Source of the DNA: Rubrivivax sp.
Lineage (GTDB): Bacteria; Pseudomonadota; Gammaproteobacteria; Burkholderiales; Burkholderiaceae_C
Reading direction: 5' to 3'
DNA: 64,000 nucleotides
NCBI GenBank assembly: GCA_004210455.1
Contig: SEFA01000009.1
Span: 1-64,000, forward strand
Part shown: piece after piece, positions 30,773-41,097 of the stretch
How the letters are laid out: each line of letters starts with the position of its first letter
Position numbering within the stretch: the first letter of the stretch is position 1
Notes under the pieces: generated by a model
Seen by the model: the letters and a program-made list of their open reading frames with translations, nothing else
Told to the model about the DNA's origin: nothing
Database searches by the model: none
Translations under genes and position numbers: made by a program

Positions 30773-32653
30773 ATGGGTGTGAAGCGGGTGCTGGCGCCGG
30801 TCGGGCGCTTTTTCGGTGGCGTGTGGTGGTTCCTGAACGGCACGCGGCGCGTGATGTTCACGCTGCTGTTCTGGGTGATCCTGATCGCCCTGATCTGGGC
30901 GGCGGTGCATGGCGGCAAGCCTTTGCAGGACAAGACGACGCTGGTGCTGGACATCCGCGGCGATGTCGTCGAGCAGTTCTCCGGCTCGCCGCGCGAACAG
31001 GCGATCGCGCAGATCAAGGGCGAGGCCCGCGCCCAGACGCGGCTGCGCGACATCCTGCGCGCGCTGGACGCGGCGGCCAAGGATGACCACATCGTGCAGG
31101 TCGTGCTGAACCTCGACCAGATGGGCAGCGCCACGCCGGCCGCCCTGCATGAGATCGAAGCCGCGCTGACCCGCTTCAAGGCCAGCAAGAAGCCGGTGGT
31201 CGCCGCCGGGCTGGCCTTCGACCAGCGCTCGTACTACCTCGCCGCGCAGGCCACCGAGGTCTACGTCCACCCGATGGGCGGCGTGCTGATCGAGGGCTAC
31301 GGCCGCTACCGCAACTACTACAAGGACGCGCTGGACCGCGTGGGCATCTCGCCCAACGTGCTGCGTGTCGGCACGTACAAGAACGCGGTCGAGCCCTACT
31401 TCGCCAACGGCCCGTCGCCCGCGACGATGGAAGCCGACGCCTATCTGTACGACGAGCTCTGGGCCCGATACCAGACCGGCGTCGAGACGGCGCGCAAGCT
31501 GCCCAAGGGGTCCATCCAGCGCGCGATCGACGAGCTGCCGGAGCGCCTGAAGGCCGTGGGGGGCGATCCCGGCAAGTTCGTGCTGGCCGAGAAGCTGGTC
31601 GACGGCCTGAAGACCGAGGACGAGGTCGAGGCGCTGCTGGAAAAGCGCGGCGCCAAGGATGAGAAGCGCCTGCGCCAGATCGGCCTGGGCGCCTATGTCG
31701 CGCAACTGCCGCCCACGCTGCCCAAGCCTGAAGGCCAGGTCGGCGTGATCGTGGCCGAAGGCGAGATCGTCGACGGCAGCGCCGGACCCGGCAAGATCGG
31801 CGGCGAGTCGATGTCCAAGCTGATCCGCCAGGCGCGCGAGGACGAGAAGATCAAGGCCGTCGTGCTGCGCGTGAACTCGCCGGGCGGCAGCGCGTTCGCC
31901 TCCGAGCTGGTGCGCCGCGAGCTGGAACTGACGCGCGCGGTCGGCAAGCCGGTCGTCGTGTCCATGGGCGGCGTGGCGGCCTCGGGCGGGTACTGGATCT
32001 CGATGTCGTCGGACGAGGTGATCGCCGACGCGTCGACGATCACCGGTTCGATCGGCGTGTTCGGCATGCTGCCCACCGGCGAGAAGCTGCTGGACAAGCT
32101 GTCCATCCACACCGGCGGCTACACGACCACCTGGCTGGCCAACGGCTATGACCCGCGCCGTCCGCTGGATCCGCGCATGGCGCAGGTGGTGCAGTCCTCC
32201 ATCGAGCACATCTACGCCGACTTCACCGGCAAGGCGGCGCAGGCGCGCAAGAAGTCCTCGCAACAGATCGACGCCGTCGGCCAGGGTCGCGTGTGGACGG
32301 GCTCGCAGGCGCTGGAGCGCGGGCTGGTCGACAGAAATGGTCTGCTGGCCGACGCGATCGCCAGCGCCGCCAAGCGCGCCAAGCTGGGCGACGAGCCCAC
32401 CGTGCGCTACGTCGAACCCGACCGCAGCACCGTCGACCGTCTGCTGTCGAGCATGGGCGACGCGGCGGCGCCGTCGCTGCGCGGCATGGTCATGCACGCG
32501 CTGGGCGGTATCCCCGCGATGCCGGCATTGCCGGCGCCCCTGCGCGACGCGCAGGTCGACATCACCTGGCTGGCCGAACAGGCCGAGGCCGGTCCGGCGG
32601 GCTCGAAGCCGCCGGTGCGCGCGATCGTCCACTGCCTCTGCACGGCGCCGTAG
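30773..32653 (+). CDS. sppA: Signal peptide peptidase A, 67-kDa type
   Basis: Inner-membrane serine protease that degrades cleaved signal peptides, 626 residues (E. coli 618). One N-terminal membrane helix (VMFTLLFWVILIALIWAAV) anchors two tandem S49 domains. The Ser/Lys dyad is split between them as in E. coli: Lys203 in GTYKNAVEP and Ser404 in VAASGGYWI, both close to the E. coli positions 209 and 409. VNSPGGSAFASE forms the oxyanion strand. GGGAGG lies before the ATG. Its last codons contain or abut the metX promoter region (TATACT starts two bases after the stop). Confidence 0.95.
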   Translation: MGVKRVLAPVGRFFGGVWWFLNGTRRVMFTLLFWVILIALIWAAVHGGKPLQDKTTLVLDIRGDVVEQFSGSPREQAIAQIKGEARAQTRLRDILRALDAAAKDDHIVQVVLNLDQMGSATPAALHEIEAALTRFKASKKPVVAAGLAFDQRSYYLAAQATEVYVHPMGGVLIEGYGRYRNYYKDALDRVGISPNVLRVGTYKNAVEPYFANGPSPATMEADAYLYDELWARYQTGVETARKLPKGSIQRAIDELPERLKAVGGDPGKFVLAEKLVDGLKTEDEVEALLEKRGAKDEKRLRQIGLGAYVAQLPPTLPKPEGQVGVIVAEGEIVDGSAGPGKIGGESMSKLIRQAREDEKIKAVVLRVNSPGGSAFASELVRRELELTRAVGKPVVVSMGGVAASGGYWISMSSDEVIADASTITGSIGVFGMLPTGEKLLDKLSIHTGGYTTTWLANGYDPRRPLDPRMAQVVQSSIEHIYADFTGKAAQARKKSSQQIDAVGQGRVWTGSQALERGLVDRNGLLADAIASAAKRAKLGDEPTVRYVEPDRSTVDRLLSSMGDAAAPSLRGMVMHALGGIPAMPALPAPLRDAQVDITWLAEQAEAGPAGSKPPVRAIVHCLCTAP

Positions 32654-32654
32654 C

Positions 32655-32660
32655 TATACT
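32655..32660 (+). promoter_or_regulatory. metX: Candidate -10 of the metX-metW transcript
   Basis: TATACT, 5 of 6 matches to the sigma-70 consensus, directly after the sppA stop. Transcription would begin near 32667, almost exactly at the 5' edge of the SAM-II aptamer. No good -35 is visible, as it would lie inside sppA. Confidence 0.55.
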
Positions 32661-32669
32661 TCTCCCCGA

Positions 32670-32723
32670 TGGCGCCGATTTGTCCGGCTTGCGGGCGCCC
32701 AAGAAATGCAGCTAAAGAGGGAC
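32670..32723 (+). promoter_or_regulatory. SAM-II (SAM-alpha) riboswitch upstream of metX
   Basis: Aptamer that binds S-adenosylmethionine. The sequence follows the SAM-II consensus closely: P1 strands GGCGCC (32671-32676) and GGCGCC (32694-32699), the GATTT segment, CTTGC, and the 3' half AAATGCAGCTAAA followed by AGGG. The pseudoknot is conserved by compensation: GTCC at 32682-32685 can pair with GGAC at 32720-32723. SAM-II is best known from alphaproteobacteria ahead of metA/metX; here it precedes metX and an intrinsic terminator, implying that high SAM shuts off methionine synthesis. Confidence 0.88.
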
Positions 32724-32742
32724 ACCCGATCTGCGGATCGAG

Positions 32743-32786
32743 ACCCGGTGTTCCGCTTCAAGCAGCGGCGCCGGGTTTTGTTTTTT
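32743..32786 (+). terminator. Intrinsic terminator between the SAM-II aptamer and metX
   Basis: Stem built from ACCCGG (32743-32748) and CCGGGT (32771-32776) with an inner CCGC/GCGG helix, followed by TTTTGTTTTTT. It lies between riboswitch and metX, ten bases before the start codon, so ligand-dependent termination is the likely mechanism; the stem could also affect access to the GGGG ribosome site just after the T-run. Confidence 0.85.
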
Positions 32787-32796
32787 GGGGTGTTCC

Positions 32797-33987
32797 ATGG
32801 GATCTGTCGGTGACGTCACACCGCAGCGGCTGTTGTTCGACGAGCCGCTGAGCTTGCGCAGCGGCGCCCGCATCGGCGGGTACGAATTGATGGTCGAGAC
32901 CTACGGCCGGCTCAACGAGGACAAGTCCAACGCGGTCCTCGTGTGCCATGCGCTGAACGCCAGCCACCATGTGGCGGGCACGCATGCCGACGTCGAGAAG
33001 AGCGAGGGCTGGTGGGACAACCTGATCGGTCCCGGCAAGCCGCTGGACACGGACCGGTTCTTCGTCATCGGCATCAACAACCTGGGCTCGTGCTTCGGCT
33101 CCACGGGGCCGATGCACCTGAATCCGGACACCGGCCGCGTGTATGGCAAGGACTTCCCCGTCGTCACCGTGCAGGATTGGGTGGACGCGCAGGCGCGCGT
33201 GCTGGACCGCTTCGGCATCCAGAAGCTGGCGGCGGTGCTGGGCGGCTCGCTGGGCGGGATGCAGGCGCTGGACTGGTCGCTGCGGTATCCGGAGCGCATG
33301 CGCCACTGCATCGCGGTGGCGACCGCGCCCAACCTGTCGGCGCAGAACATCGCGTTCAACGAAGTCGCCCGGCGGGCCATCATCACCGACCCCGAGTTCC
33401 ACGACGGCTTCTTCTACGAGCACGGCGTGGTGCCGCGCCGCGGGCTGCGGGTGGCGCGGATGATCGGCCACATCACCTACCTGAGCGACGACGTGATGGA
33501 GGAGAAGTTCGGCCGCCAGATGCGCTCGGCGGAGTTGGGGTATTCGACCTCGGACATCGAGTTCCAGATCGAGAGCTACCTGCGCTACCAGGGCGACAAG
33601 TTCAGCGAGTACTTCGACGCCAACACCTACCTGCTGATCACGCGGGCGCTGGACTACTTCGACCCGGCGCGCGAGCACGGCGGCGATCTGAGCCGCACCT
33701 TCGCCAGCGCGCTGTGCAAGTTCCTGGTGGTGAGCTTCACGACCGACTGGCGCTTCTCTCCGGCGCGCTCGCGCGAGATCGTCAAGGCGCTGCTCGACAA
33801 CAAGCGCGACGTGTCCTACGCCGAGATCGATGCGCCGCACGGCCACGACGCCTTCCTGCTGGAGGATCCGCGATATCACGGCGTGTTGCGTGCCTACTTC
33901 GACCGCATCGCGAAGGAGCATGAGCAACCGATGCCGGGCGGTGCGCCGGTGCCGGTCTCTCACCGGCTGCAGGGGGTGGCGGTATGA
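32797..33987 (+). CDS. metX: Homoserine O-acyltransferase (MetX type)
   Basis: First committed step of methionine synthesis: transfers an acetyl or succinyl group from CoA to homoserine in the cytoplasm. Alpha/beta-hydrolase fold, 396 residues. Signatures: [23 protein letters not shown], nucleophile Ser151 in [12 protein letters not shown], and the Asp/His pair in [11 protein letters not shown]. Many proteobacterial MetX enzymes use succinyl-CoA, and the donor cannot be decided here. The ATG at 32797 follows GGGG by six bases; an upstream ATG at 32785 lies within the terminator and is unlikely. The stop overlaps the metW start (ATGA). Expression is controlled by the SAM-II riboswitch. Confidence 0.95.
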   Translation: MGSVGDVTPQRLLFDEPLSLRSGARIGGYELMVETYGRLNEDKSNAVLVCHALNASHHVAGTHADVEKSEGWWDNLIGPGKPLDTDRFFVIGINNLGSCFGSTGPMHLNPDTGRVYGKDFPVVTVQDWVDAQARVLDRFGIQKLAAVLGGSLGGMQALDWSLRYPERMRHCIAVATAPNLSAQNIAFNEVARRAIITDPEFHDGFFYEHGVVPRRGLRVARMIGHITYLSDDVMEEKFGRQMRSAELGYSTSDIEFQIESYLRYQGDKFSEYFDANTYLLITRALDYFDPAREHGGDLSRTFASALCKFLVVSFTTDWRFSPARSREIVKALLDNKRDVSYAEIDAPHGHDAFLLEDPRYHGVLRAYFDRIAKEHEQPMPGGAPVPVSHRLQGVAV

Positions 33988-34568
33988 GCGACCGCGCGGT
34001 GATGGACATGATCGCGGCGCTGGTCCCGCCCGGCGCCCGCGTGCTCGACCTGGGCTGCGGCACCGGTGAGCTGCTGGCGCATCTGCAGGCGACGAAGGGC
34101 TGCACCGGGTATGGCGTCGAGCTGGACGATGCGAACGTGCTCGCCTGCGCGCAGCGCGGCGTGAACGTGATCCAGCTGAACCTGGAGGAGGGGCTGGCGA
34201 TCTTCGAGGACCAGAGCTTCGACGTCGTGCTGCAGCTGGAGACGCTGCAGAACCTGCGCAACACCGAGGCGATGCTGCGCGAGACCGCGCGCGTCGGGCG
34301 GATGGGCGTCGTGAGTTTCCCCAACTTCGCGCACTGGCCGAACCGCCTGCAGGTGCTGGCGGGCCGCATGCCGGTGACGCGCGTGCTCCCGTACCAGTGG
34401 TACGACACGCCCAACATCCGCGTCGGCACTTACGCCGATTTCCAGATCCTGGCGCGCAAGTGCGGGCTGCGGGTGCTGGACAGCTTCGGCGTGCAGGACG
34501 GCCGTCAGGTCCGCGTGATGCCGAACCTGATGGCGAGCATGGCGGTGTTCAAGTTCGATCGGGATTGA
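33984..34568 (+). CDS. metW: Methionine biosynthesis protein MetW
   Basis: SAM-methyltransferase-fold protein of 194 residues that works with MetX; in relatives the pair is needed for full homoserine acylation. SAM-binding motif I is [15 protein letters not shown]; the family-specific segments [30 protein letters not shown] and [12 protein letters not shown] are all present. It starts four bases inside the end of metX. The 3' end overlaps the end of the convergent TPR gene by 20 bp. Confidence 0.94.
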   Translation: MSDRAVMDMIAALVPPGARVLDLGCGTGELLAHLQATKGCTGYGVELDDANVLACAQRGVNVIQLNLEEGLAIFEDQSFDVVLQLETLQNLRNTEAMLRETARVGRMGVVSFPNFAHWPNRLQVLAGRMPVTRVLPYQWYDTPNIRVGTYADFQILARKCGLRVLDSFGVQDGRQVRVMPNLMASMAVFKFDRD

Positions 34569-36033
34569 CGGTCGGCTCGCCGCGCATGATGGCGAGCGCC
34601 GCGTTCATGTCGGCCAGCGCGGCGCGGTCGATGGCCTGATCGGCTTCGACGATCGCCAGCGCCGGCTTGTCACCAAGGTGCCGGAACACGGGAATGGCTT
34701 CCTCGGCGCGGAGCGCGATAGCGTCTTCGAAACGCCCCTGTGCAGCGTAGCCGTCCGCGATCTTGCACTTCACCCAGGCGATGAGGCGAGGATCGTTGTA
34801 GACCCCGAGTAGCGGGATGACCTCGCGTCGCCGTATCCGCAGTGCGTCGTCCAGGTCGCCGCGTTGTTGCAGCACGTCCGCCAGCAGATCGAGCGTGATG
34901 CCGGTGGCGCGTTCGCCTGCCAGGTCAGGCAAGAGGGGCACCACCTCGTCGCGCAGGACGCGCTCAGCCTTCCGCAGGTCGGCGTCGGCGGGATGCTCGG
35001 TGGCGAGCAGGCAGCGGATGAGGTCAGCCTTGGTGAATGCCTGGAATTTCTGATTGCCTCGCGCCACGTAGGTGCGCATGAAGCCGCGGCCCCAGAGTCG
35101 ACGAGCCTGCCGGATGTCACCGTGTGCGAGCAGGTCGTGCGCCAGCGCTGCAAGGGCACGCTCGTGTGCGTTCATGGCATTGATCCGTCGCAGAAGACGG
35201 ATCTGGGTGCGTCGATGGTGGACCGCCTCATCGAAATGCTCCTGGGCCCTGCGCAGATCGGCGAGCCAGCCGTAGGCGTCGGCCAGCCCCAGGTCGTCGC
35301 CGGCCGCCTGGGCACGCGGAATCAGTTCCAGCTTCACCAGGTCCTCTGCGTCCTGCCAGTCGCCGAGGGAAGTCGTGCAGCGGATCATGTCTGCGATCAG
35401 ATATTGACCCCAGCACGGCGAACCCAACGGAGCGCGAGGCTCAAGCTCGTGCAAATGCAAGCAGCGCTCGCCGAGGCGGCGTCGCTTGCGGTCCTCGTCG
35501 CGCTCATCGACGTCACGATGGAGAAAGCGGCCCAGGTCCTTCCAACGATGCAATCGCGGGAGCGATGAGGCTTCCTCTTCCAGGAACCTGAAATGTCCGA
35601 CCCTCCAGGACCAGAGGTCCTTGGCCTCATCGGCCAGCAGGCGAAGCGCGTTCGGCGTCAGCCAAAGCAGCACCGGGCATCGGACGCGCGCGGCAAACGG
35701 ATCGCGCCGCAAGTTCATGTGACCGAGCTTCCTCACAGTCGCGTCGTCGTCCACATCGAGCCATTGCTCCAGGCCCATGACCTGGATAGCCGAGGCTCCA
35801 GCGGATTGGTTGGCGAGATCGCGCTCCAGATCCATCCAGCACAGGTGCCGTGCGGAAGCCTCCAATCGTCGACTTCCCGGCCATGCTTCCTCGAACGCCA
35901 GCGCCGCCATCGCCCGGTCCGTGGCATGTCGATAAATCATCAGGAACAAGCCCCATCGGCCGAGCGCGGATTCCATGTATCGCCGGAGGCGGTTGAATTC
36001 TTCGGGCCACGGAAAATACGGCGCTGAAATCAT
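34549..36033 (-). CDS. TPR protein, partner of a P-loop ATPase; candidate conflict-system component
   Basis: Soluble protein of 494 residues. The first 200 residues form an alpha/beta domain I cannot name, with the segment MNLRRDPFAARVRCPVLLWL and then LLADEAKDLWSWRVGHFRF; I recall this N-R-R-D and W-S-W-R pattern from TPR proteins encoded beside NTPases in many bacteria. Residues about 225-480 are helical repeats of the TPR type (for example QDAEDLVKLELIPRAQAAGD, DLADVLQQRGDLDDALRIRR and KIADGYAAQGRFEDAIALRA). The start overlaps the ATPase stop (ATGA). By eye the pair is A/T-richer than its neighbours. No catalytic motif is evident. Confidence 0.7.
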   Translation of the reverse strand: MISAPYFPWPEEFNRLRRYMESALGRWGLFLMIYRHATDRAMAALAFEEAWPGSRRLEASARHLCWMDLERDLANQSAGASAIQVMGLEQWLDVDDDATVRKLGHMNLRRDPFAARVRCPVLLWLTPNALRLLADEAKDLWSWRVGHFRFLEEEASSLPRLHRWKDLGRFLHRDVDERDEDRKRRRLGERCLHLHELEPRAPLGSPCWGQYLIADMIRCTTSLGDWQDAEDLVKLELIPRAQAAGDDLGLADAYGWLADLRRAQEHFDEAVHHRRTQIRLLRRINAMNAHERALAALAHDLLAHGDIRQARRLWGRGFMRTYVARGNQKFQAFTKADLIRCLLATEHPADADLRKAERVLRDEVVPLLPDLAGERATGITLDLLADVLQQRGDLDDALRIRRREVIPLLGVYNDPRLIAWVKCKIADGYAAQGRFEDAIALRAEEAIPVFRHLGDKPALAIVEADQAIDRAALADMNAALAIMRGEPTVNPDRT

Positions 36034-37427
36034 GCGACCTCCATGACGGTGGATGGCTGCTCGATCGACGCGGCGTACCGATATCCCGCCAGGGTTCGGA
36101 CAATAGGGTGGGACTGGCGCCAGGAGCCGGCGTTGTATTCCAGGAGGGCGCCCTTGTCGACCAAGTCCGCCAGCATGTCGTTGGTGCCCTCGTTGGTGCT
36201 GCGACGATCGATCCGGACCAGCGTTGCGTAATGCGCGTAGGTCAGCTTGTCGCGGAACTCGGAAGCGAGATCGGCGATCGCTGCGTCGACGGCGCTCGTG
36301 TCGACGATCGAGTTCTTCGTGTTGATGCAGGCGGCATGAAGCAGCCGGAGCAGATCGCGCAGATGCCCGCCCGAGAACTCGATCATCCGGTCGAGGACCT
36401 GGACATCTGCGATCAGCGTGTGATGGCAACGCTTCAGCACCAGCTCTCGAAGCGCATCGAAGGCCTCGACGCGTCGGGTGATGCCGTCCGCCTCCAGGAT
36501 CTTCACCATCGGCAGGACGAGGCACTTGAACGTGTCCAGTCGGTGCCCGCTGACCTTGAGCGCCATGGGCGCCGCATAGACCGCGAAGCAATCCAGGCGA
36601 GTGAGTGGATTGACATCGTGGACGAAAAACCTCTTCCAATCTTCCGCGCGGAAGCGGTCCGCACCGTCGATCACGAAGAGGATGCGACGGGCCTTTCCCG
36701 CCGCCCGCAGCGCGAGGGTGGCGGCGCTCAGCAGCGTGTTCAGCGATACCGCGAACTTGTCGAAGGTGTTGCGCACGACAGTGCGTAGCGTGTCCTTGTA
36801 GGAACTGCCGACGCGCAGCGCCGCAGTGATCCGCCCGAACAATCGCGCAAGCGACGCGATGCCGATGCCAGCCTCCGCCTCGACACTCAATCCGCCGCTG
36901 ACGTCCTTCAGACTTTCATGCGACAGGATCCGTTCCGAGAACCATACCTGGAAGTCGTGCAGTGCCTTGTCCGGGATCACCAGGCCGTCCTGCTCCAGAT
37001 TGCGCATCAACTCGCCGACCGCCGCCAGCCAGACGTCGCTGAACCTGACGTCCTGAGGATCGATAAGGGCAACGAGGTCGACGTGGACGACCCAGTACCT
37101 GTCGGGGTGGTGGAGAGCGACTGCGAGTTGCCGAAGTTCAGTGCTCTTCCCGCAACCGACATGTCCGAACATCAGGACATGCGACCCCTTCGATCCAGTC
37201 GGCGGCAGCAGTTGCTCGCCGGGATCGAAACCCAACTGGGAATAGAAGCGCCAGGCGAAATCTTCGGCGCGCGCGGTGGTGGTCTGAACATACCGCTGGT
37301 CTTCGATCGGCAGGGCGTTCCCATAGTCCAGATGGCCCGACACGGACAGGCGGTGCCTGGGGGCACGTTCCAGCGCAGCAGAAAGCTGCGGCGACCGCAG
37401 CGGAAAAACATCATCGAGATCGATCAC
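36030..37427 (-). CDS. P-loop ATPase (STAND/AAA-like), first gene of a two-gene operon
   Basis: ATPase of 465 residues. The Walker A is MFGHVGCGKSTELRQLA (around residue 90), the Walker B is RRILFVIDGADRF (around residue 240), and a winged-helix-like C-terminal end follows GGHLRDLLRLLHAAC, the sensor-2 style segment of AAA/STAND proteins. A hydrophobic stretch around 185-235 (GIGIASLARLFGRITAALR) may contact membrane. There is no long sensor repeat on this protein; the coupled downstream TPR protein may provide it. The gene starts 88 bp from the convergent-side AstE-like gene, on the same strand, and has lower GC than its surroundings. A defence or signalling role is an inference from architecture. 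Confidence 0.75.
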   Translation of the reverse strand: MIDLDDVFPLRSPQLSAALERAPRHRLSVSGHLDYGNALPIEDQRYVQTTTARAEDFAWRFYSQLGFDPGEQLLPPTGSKGSHVLMFGHVGCGKSTELRQLAVALHHPDRYWVVHVDLVALIDPQDVRFSDVWLAAVGELMRNLEQDGLVIPDKALHDFQVWFSERILSHESLKDVSGGLSVEAEAGIGIASLARLFGRITAALRVGSSYKDTLRTVVRNTFDKFAVSLNTLLSAATLALRAAGKARRILFVIDGADRFRAEDWKRFFVHDVNPLTRLDCFAVYAAPMALKVSGHRLDTFKCLVLPMVKILEADGITRRVEAFDALRELVLKRCHHTLIADVQVLDRMIEFSGGHLRDLLRLLHAACINTKNSIVDTSAVDAAIADLASEFRDKLTYAHYATLVRIDRRSTNEGTNDMLADLVDKGALLEYNAGSWRQSHPIVRTLAGYRYAASIEQPSTVMEVA

Positions 37428-37515
37428 GCGACGCTCCCGGAAAACAGAAGCCGCCAGCGTCGCCGTCAGTGCGTCGCGTGTCTATGACTGGGATTTGTAG
37501 CCGCTAGCAGGAACG

Positions 37516-38502
37516 TCAGGTTTCGTAGCGTCCCAGCCTCACCATCGTCTGTCCGCTCAGGCCGGCGCGACGCGATGGCATGATCAGGACGCACTCGTCG
37601 TGCGGCGTGACCCATCGTCGATCGCCGTCTTCGGCCAGCGGCGTGCCGGCGTCCGGGATCACCTTCAAGTGCTGCGTGGGCACCAGGAAGCGGAACGCCG
37701 GCGTCACCGCCGTCACGCCTTCACCGACGCGCACGAGCCGCTGCTGTTCAGGCGCCGGCACACGCAATCGGGGCTCGACCCAACTCGCATCGACCATCGC
37801 CAGGTGGCGCAGGAAACGCAGCGTCACATCCAGCGCCATGTCCGCGCTCGCGGGTTCCCAGTGCGAGCCGCATTCGACCAGCACCGCCTGCCGCTCGCTG
37901 CGCGGATCGGCGAAACCGCCGCGATCGATCATCCGCAGTCCCGCCGCGTGGCCGGTGTCGACCAGCAGGGTCGCCGGCTGACCCAGCGCGCGCGCCAGCG
38001 GCACGCTCTTGTCCGTCATGCCGCAGATCGTCAGCGCCGGCGCGCCCGCCTCCTGCATGGAGTGCAGGTCCAGCAGCACGTCCGCCGCGTCGACGAAGGG
38101 CGCCAGCTCGCGCGCCCGCCGCAGCTCCACCGAGTCGCGCGTGCCGCGCAGCACCGCGTCGTCCCAGAGACGGTTCATGTCCTCGTCGACGCAACGGGAC
38201 AAGAAGGGCTCCAGCGCGTTGAATCGCCCGAAGGCCTCGACGTTGGCGAAGGCCAGGAGCAGCCGGCCGCGCAGCGGTCTCACGTCCTGGCGCAGCAGCG
38301 TGTCCAGCGCGATCGCGCCGCACAACTCGTTGCCGTGCGTCAGCGCCACCACCATCGCCGTCGGGCCGGGCAGGCCGGACTCCAGCACATGCACGAACTC
38401 GACCTCGCTCCCCGGACCGTGCCGCCAACGCTCGATCGCCGGCGGCTGGAGCCGGACTTCCGGGTGGAAGGGCGGGAAGGTCTCAAGCAAGGCGGGCGTC
38501 AT
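37516..38502 (-). CDS. Succinylglutamate desuccinylase/aspartoacylase-family zinc deacylase
   Basis: M14-related deacylase of 328 residues. The zinc ligands are in ALTHGNELCG (HxxE) and DLHSMQEAG (His), the substrate-arginine region is CVDEDMNRLWDD, and the catalytic glutamate is in AVLVECGSHWEP. The domain after about residue 220 is the beta-rich cap of the AstE/ASPA family. It is not embedded in an arginine-degradation (ast) cluster, so AstE itself is doubtful. The start may be ATG 38502 or GTG 38514; neither has a good ribosome site. It is divergent from the lipase gene with about 65 bp between starts. Confidence 0.82.
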   Translation of the reverse strand: MTPALLETFPPFHPEVRLQPPAIERWRHGPGSEVEFVHVLESGLPGPTAMVVALTHGNELCGAIALDTLLRQDVRPLRGRLLLAFANVEAFGRFNALEPFLSRCVDEDMNRLWDDAVLRGTRDSVELRRARELAPFVDAADVLLDLHSMQEAGAPALTICGMTDKSVPLARALGQPATLLVDTGHAAGLRMIDRGGFADPRSERQAVLVECGSHWEPASADMALDVTLRFLRHLAMVDASWVEPRLRVPAPEQQRLVRVGEGVTAVTPAFRFLVPTQHLKVIPDAGTPLAEDGDRRWVTPHDECVLIMPSRRAGLSGQTMVRLGRYET

Positions 38503-38567
38503 CGTCTTCGACACGTGGGGTCGCCCACGACGGGTGGACGTCCCGGTCGATCCTACACTCCGGCCCC

Positions 38568-39416
38568 ATGAAGACTCTCACCGGCCATGACGGCCTCCCG
38601 CTGCACTGGCGGGAATGGGGCGCCGACCTGTCGCTCCCCACCCGCGGTACCGTGCTCATCGTCCACGGCCTGGGTGAACACATCGGCCGCTATGAAGCCG
38701 TCGCCGGGCGCCTGAACGACTGGGGCTGGCATGTCGCCGGCTTCGACCAGCGCGGGCACGGCGCCTCGGGCGGTCCGCGCGGCGACATCCCGACGCACGA
38801 CAGCCTGCTGCTCGACCTCGCCGCCACCATCGACTGCCTGCGCGCCGACGACCGCAAGGGGCGGGGACCGCTGATCCTGCTCGGGCACTCCATGGGCGGC
38901 GCGGTCGCCGCCCGCTTCGTCGCCGGCGCCTTGGAGAACGCATCCTGGTCCCGGCCGGTCGACGGCCTGGTGCTCAGCTCACCGGCGCTTGATCCGGGGC
39001 TGTCAGCGCTCCAGCGGGGCCTGCTCGGCGCCACGCTGCCGCTGGTGCCGCACCTGGCGGTCGGCAACGGACTGAATCCGTCCTGGATCTCGCGCAGCCC
39101 GGACGTGGTCCAGGCCTACAAGGATGATCCGCTGGTGCACAACCGCATCACCCCGACGCTGGCGAAGATGATCGCCAGCTTCGGCGCCGAGACGCTGCCG
39201 CTGGTGCCGCGCTGGACCACGCCCACGCTGCTGATGTGGGCCGGTGCCGACCGCTGCGTCGCCCCCGCCGGCAGTGCCGCCTTCGCGGCGGCGGCCGCCG
39301 CGGGCGGCGCGGTGCAGGCCGTGTCCTTCCCGGACCTGTCGCACGAGATCTTCAACGAACCTGAGCGCGAACAGGTCTTCGCCCGGCTGCGCGCCTGGCT
39401 GGGCACACGCTCCTAG
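38568..39416 (+). CDS. Alpha/beta hydrolase, monoacylglycerol lipase-like
   Basis: Serine hydrolase of the Hydrolase_4 (lysophospholipase/monoglyceride lipase) group, 282 residues, no signal peptide. Visible: VLIVHGLGEHIGRYE (the HG oxyanion and family HIGRY motif), FDQRGHGASGGPRGD, nucleophile elbow ILLGHSMGGAVAARF, acid in LLMWAGADRCVAP and histidine in FPDLSHEIFNEPE. Probably hydrolyses monoacylglycerols or lysophospholipids. The M20 peptidase gene follows in the same direction after about 100 bp with its own promoter overlapping this stop. Confidence 0.87.
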   Translation: MKTLTGHDGLPLHWREWGADLSLPTRGTVLIVHGLGEHIGRYEAVAGRLNDWGWHVAGFDQRGHGASGGPRGDIPTHDSLLLDLAATIDCLRADDRKGRGPLILLGHSMGGAVAARFVAGALENASWSRPVDGLVLSSPALDPGLSALQRGLLGATLPLVPHLAVGNGLNPSWISRSPDVVQAYKDDPLVHNRITPTLAKMIASFGAETLPLVPRWTTPTLLMWAGADRCVAPAGSAAFAAAAAAGGAVQAVSFPDLSHEIFNEPEREQVFARLRAWLGTRS

Positions 39417-39419
39417 AAT
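39414..39419 (+). promoter_or_regulatory. Candidate -10 element for the M20 peptidase gene
   Basis: TAGAAT whose first three bases are the stop codon of the lipase gene, giving a leader of roughly 95 nt before the ATG at 39520. Confidence 0.4.
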
Positions 39420-39519
39420 CAGTCGATTCAGCCCCATTCCCCAAGTTCCGCCCGGACCGGCCGCCCAACGCGACCCCCGACCCAGCCAAGGCGGCCCACC
39501 GGCCGCGCAGGAGAGCCAC

Positions 39520-40995
<1,476 letters not shown>

Positions 40996-41097
40996 CCGCC
41001 GCGGACCCGGTGGACGGCCGGCAGGTCGTCAAGGTCCGCTGATCGACGCACAGCGAGGCGGCCCGCGGCGACGCGGCGCCCGCCCGGAGGAGACGGG

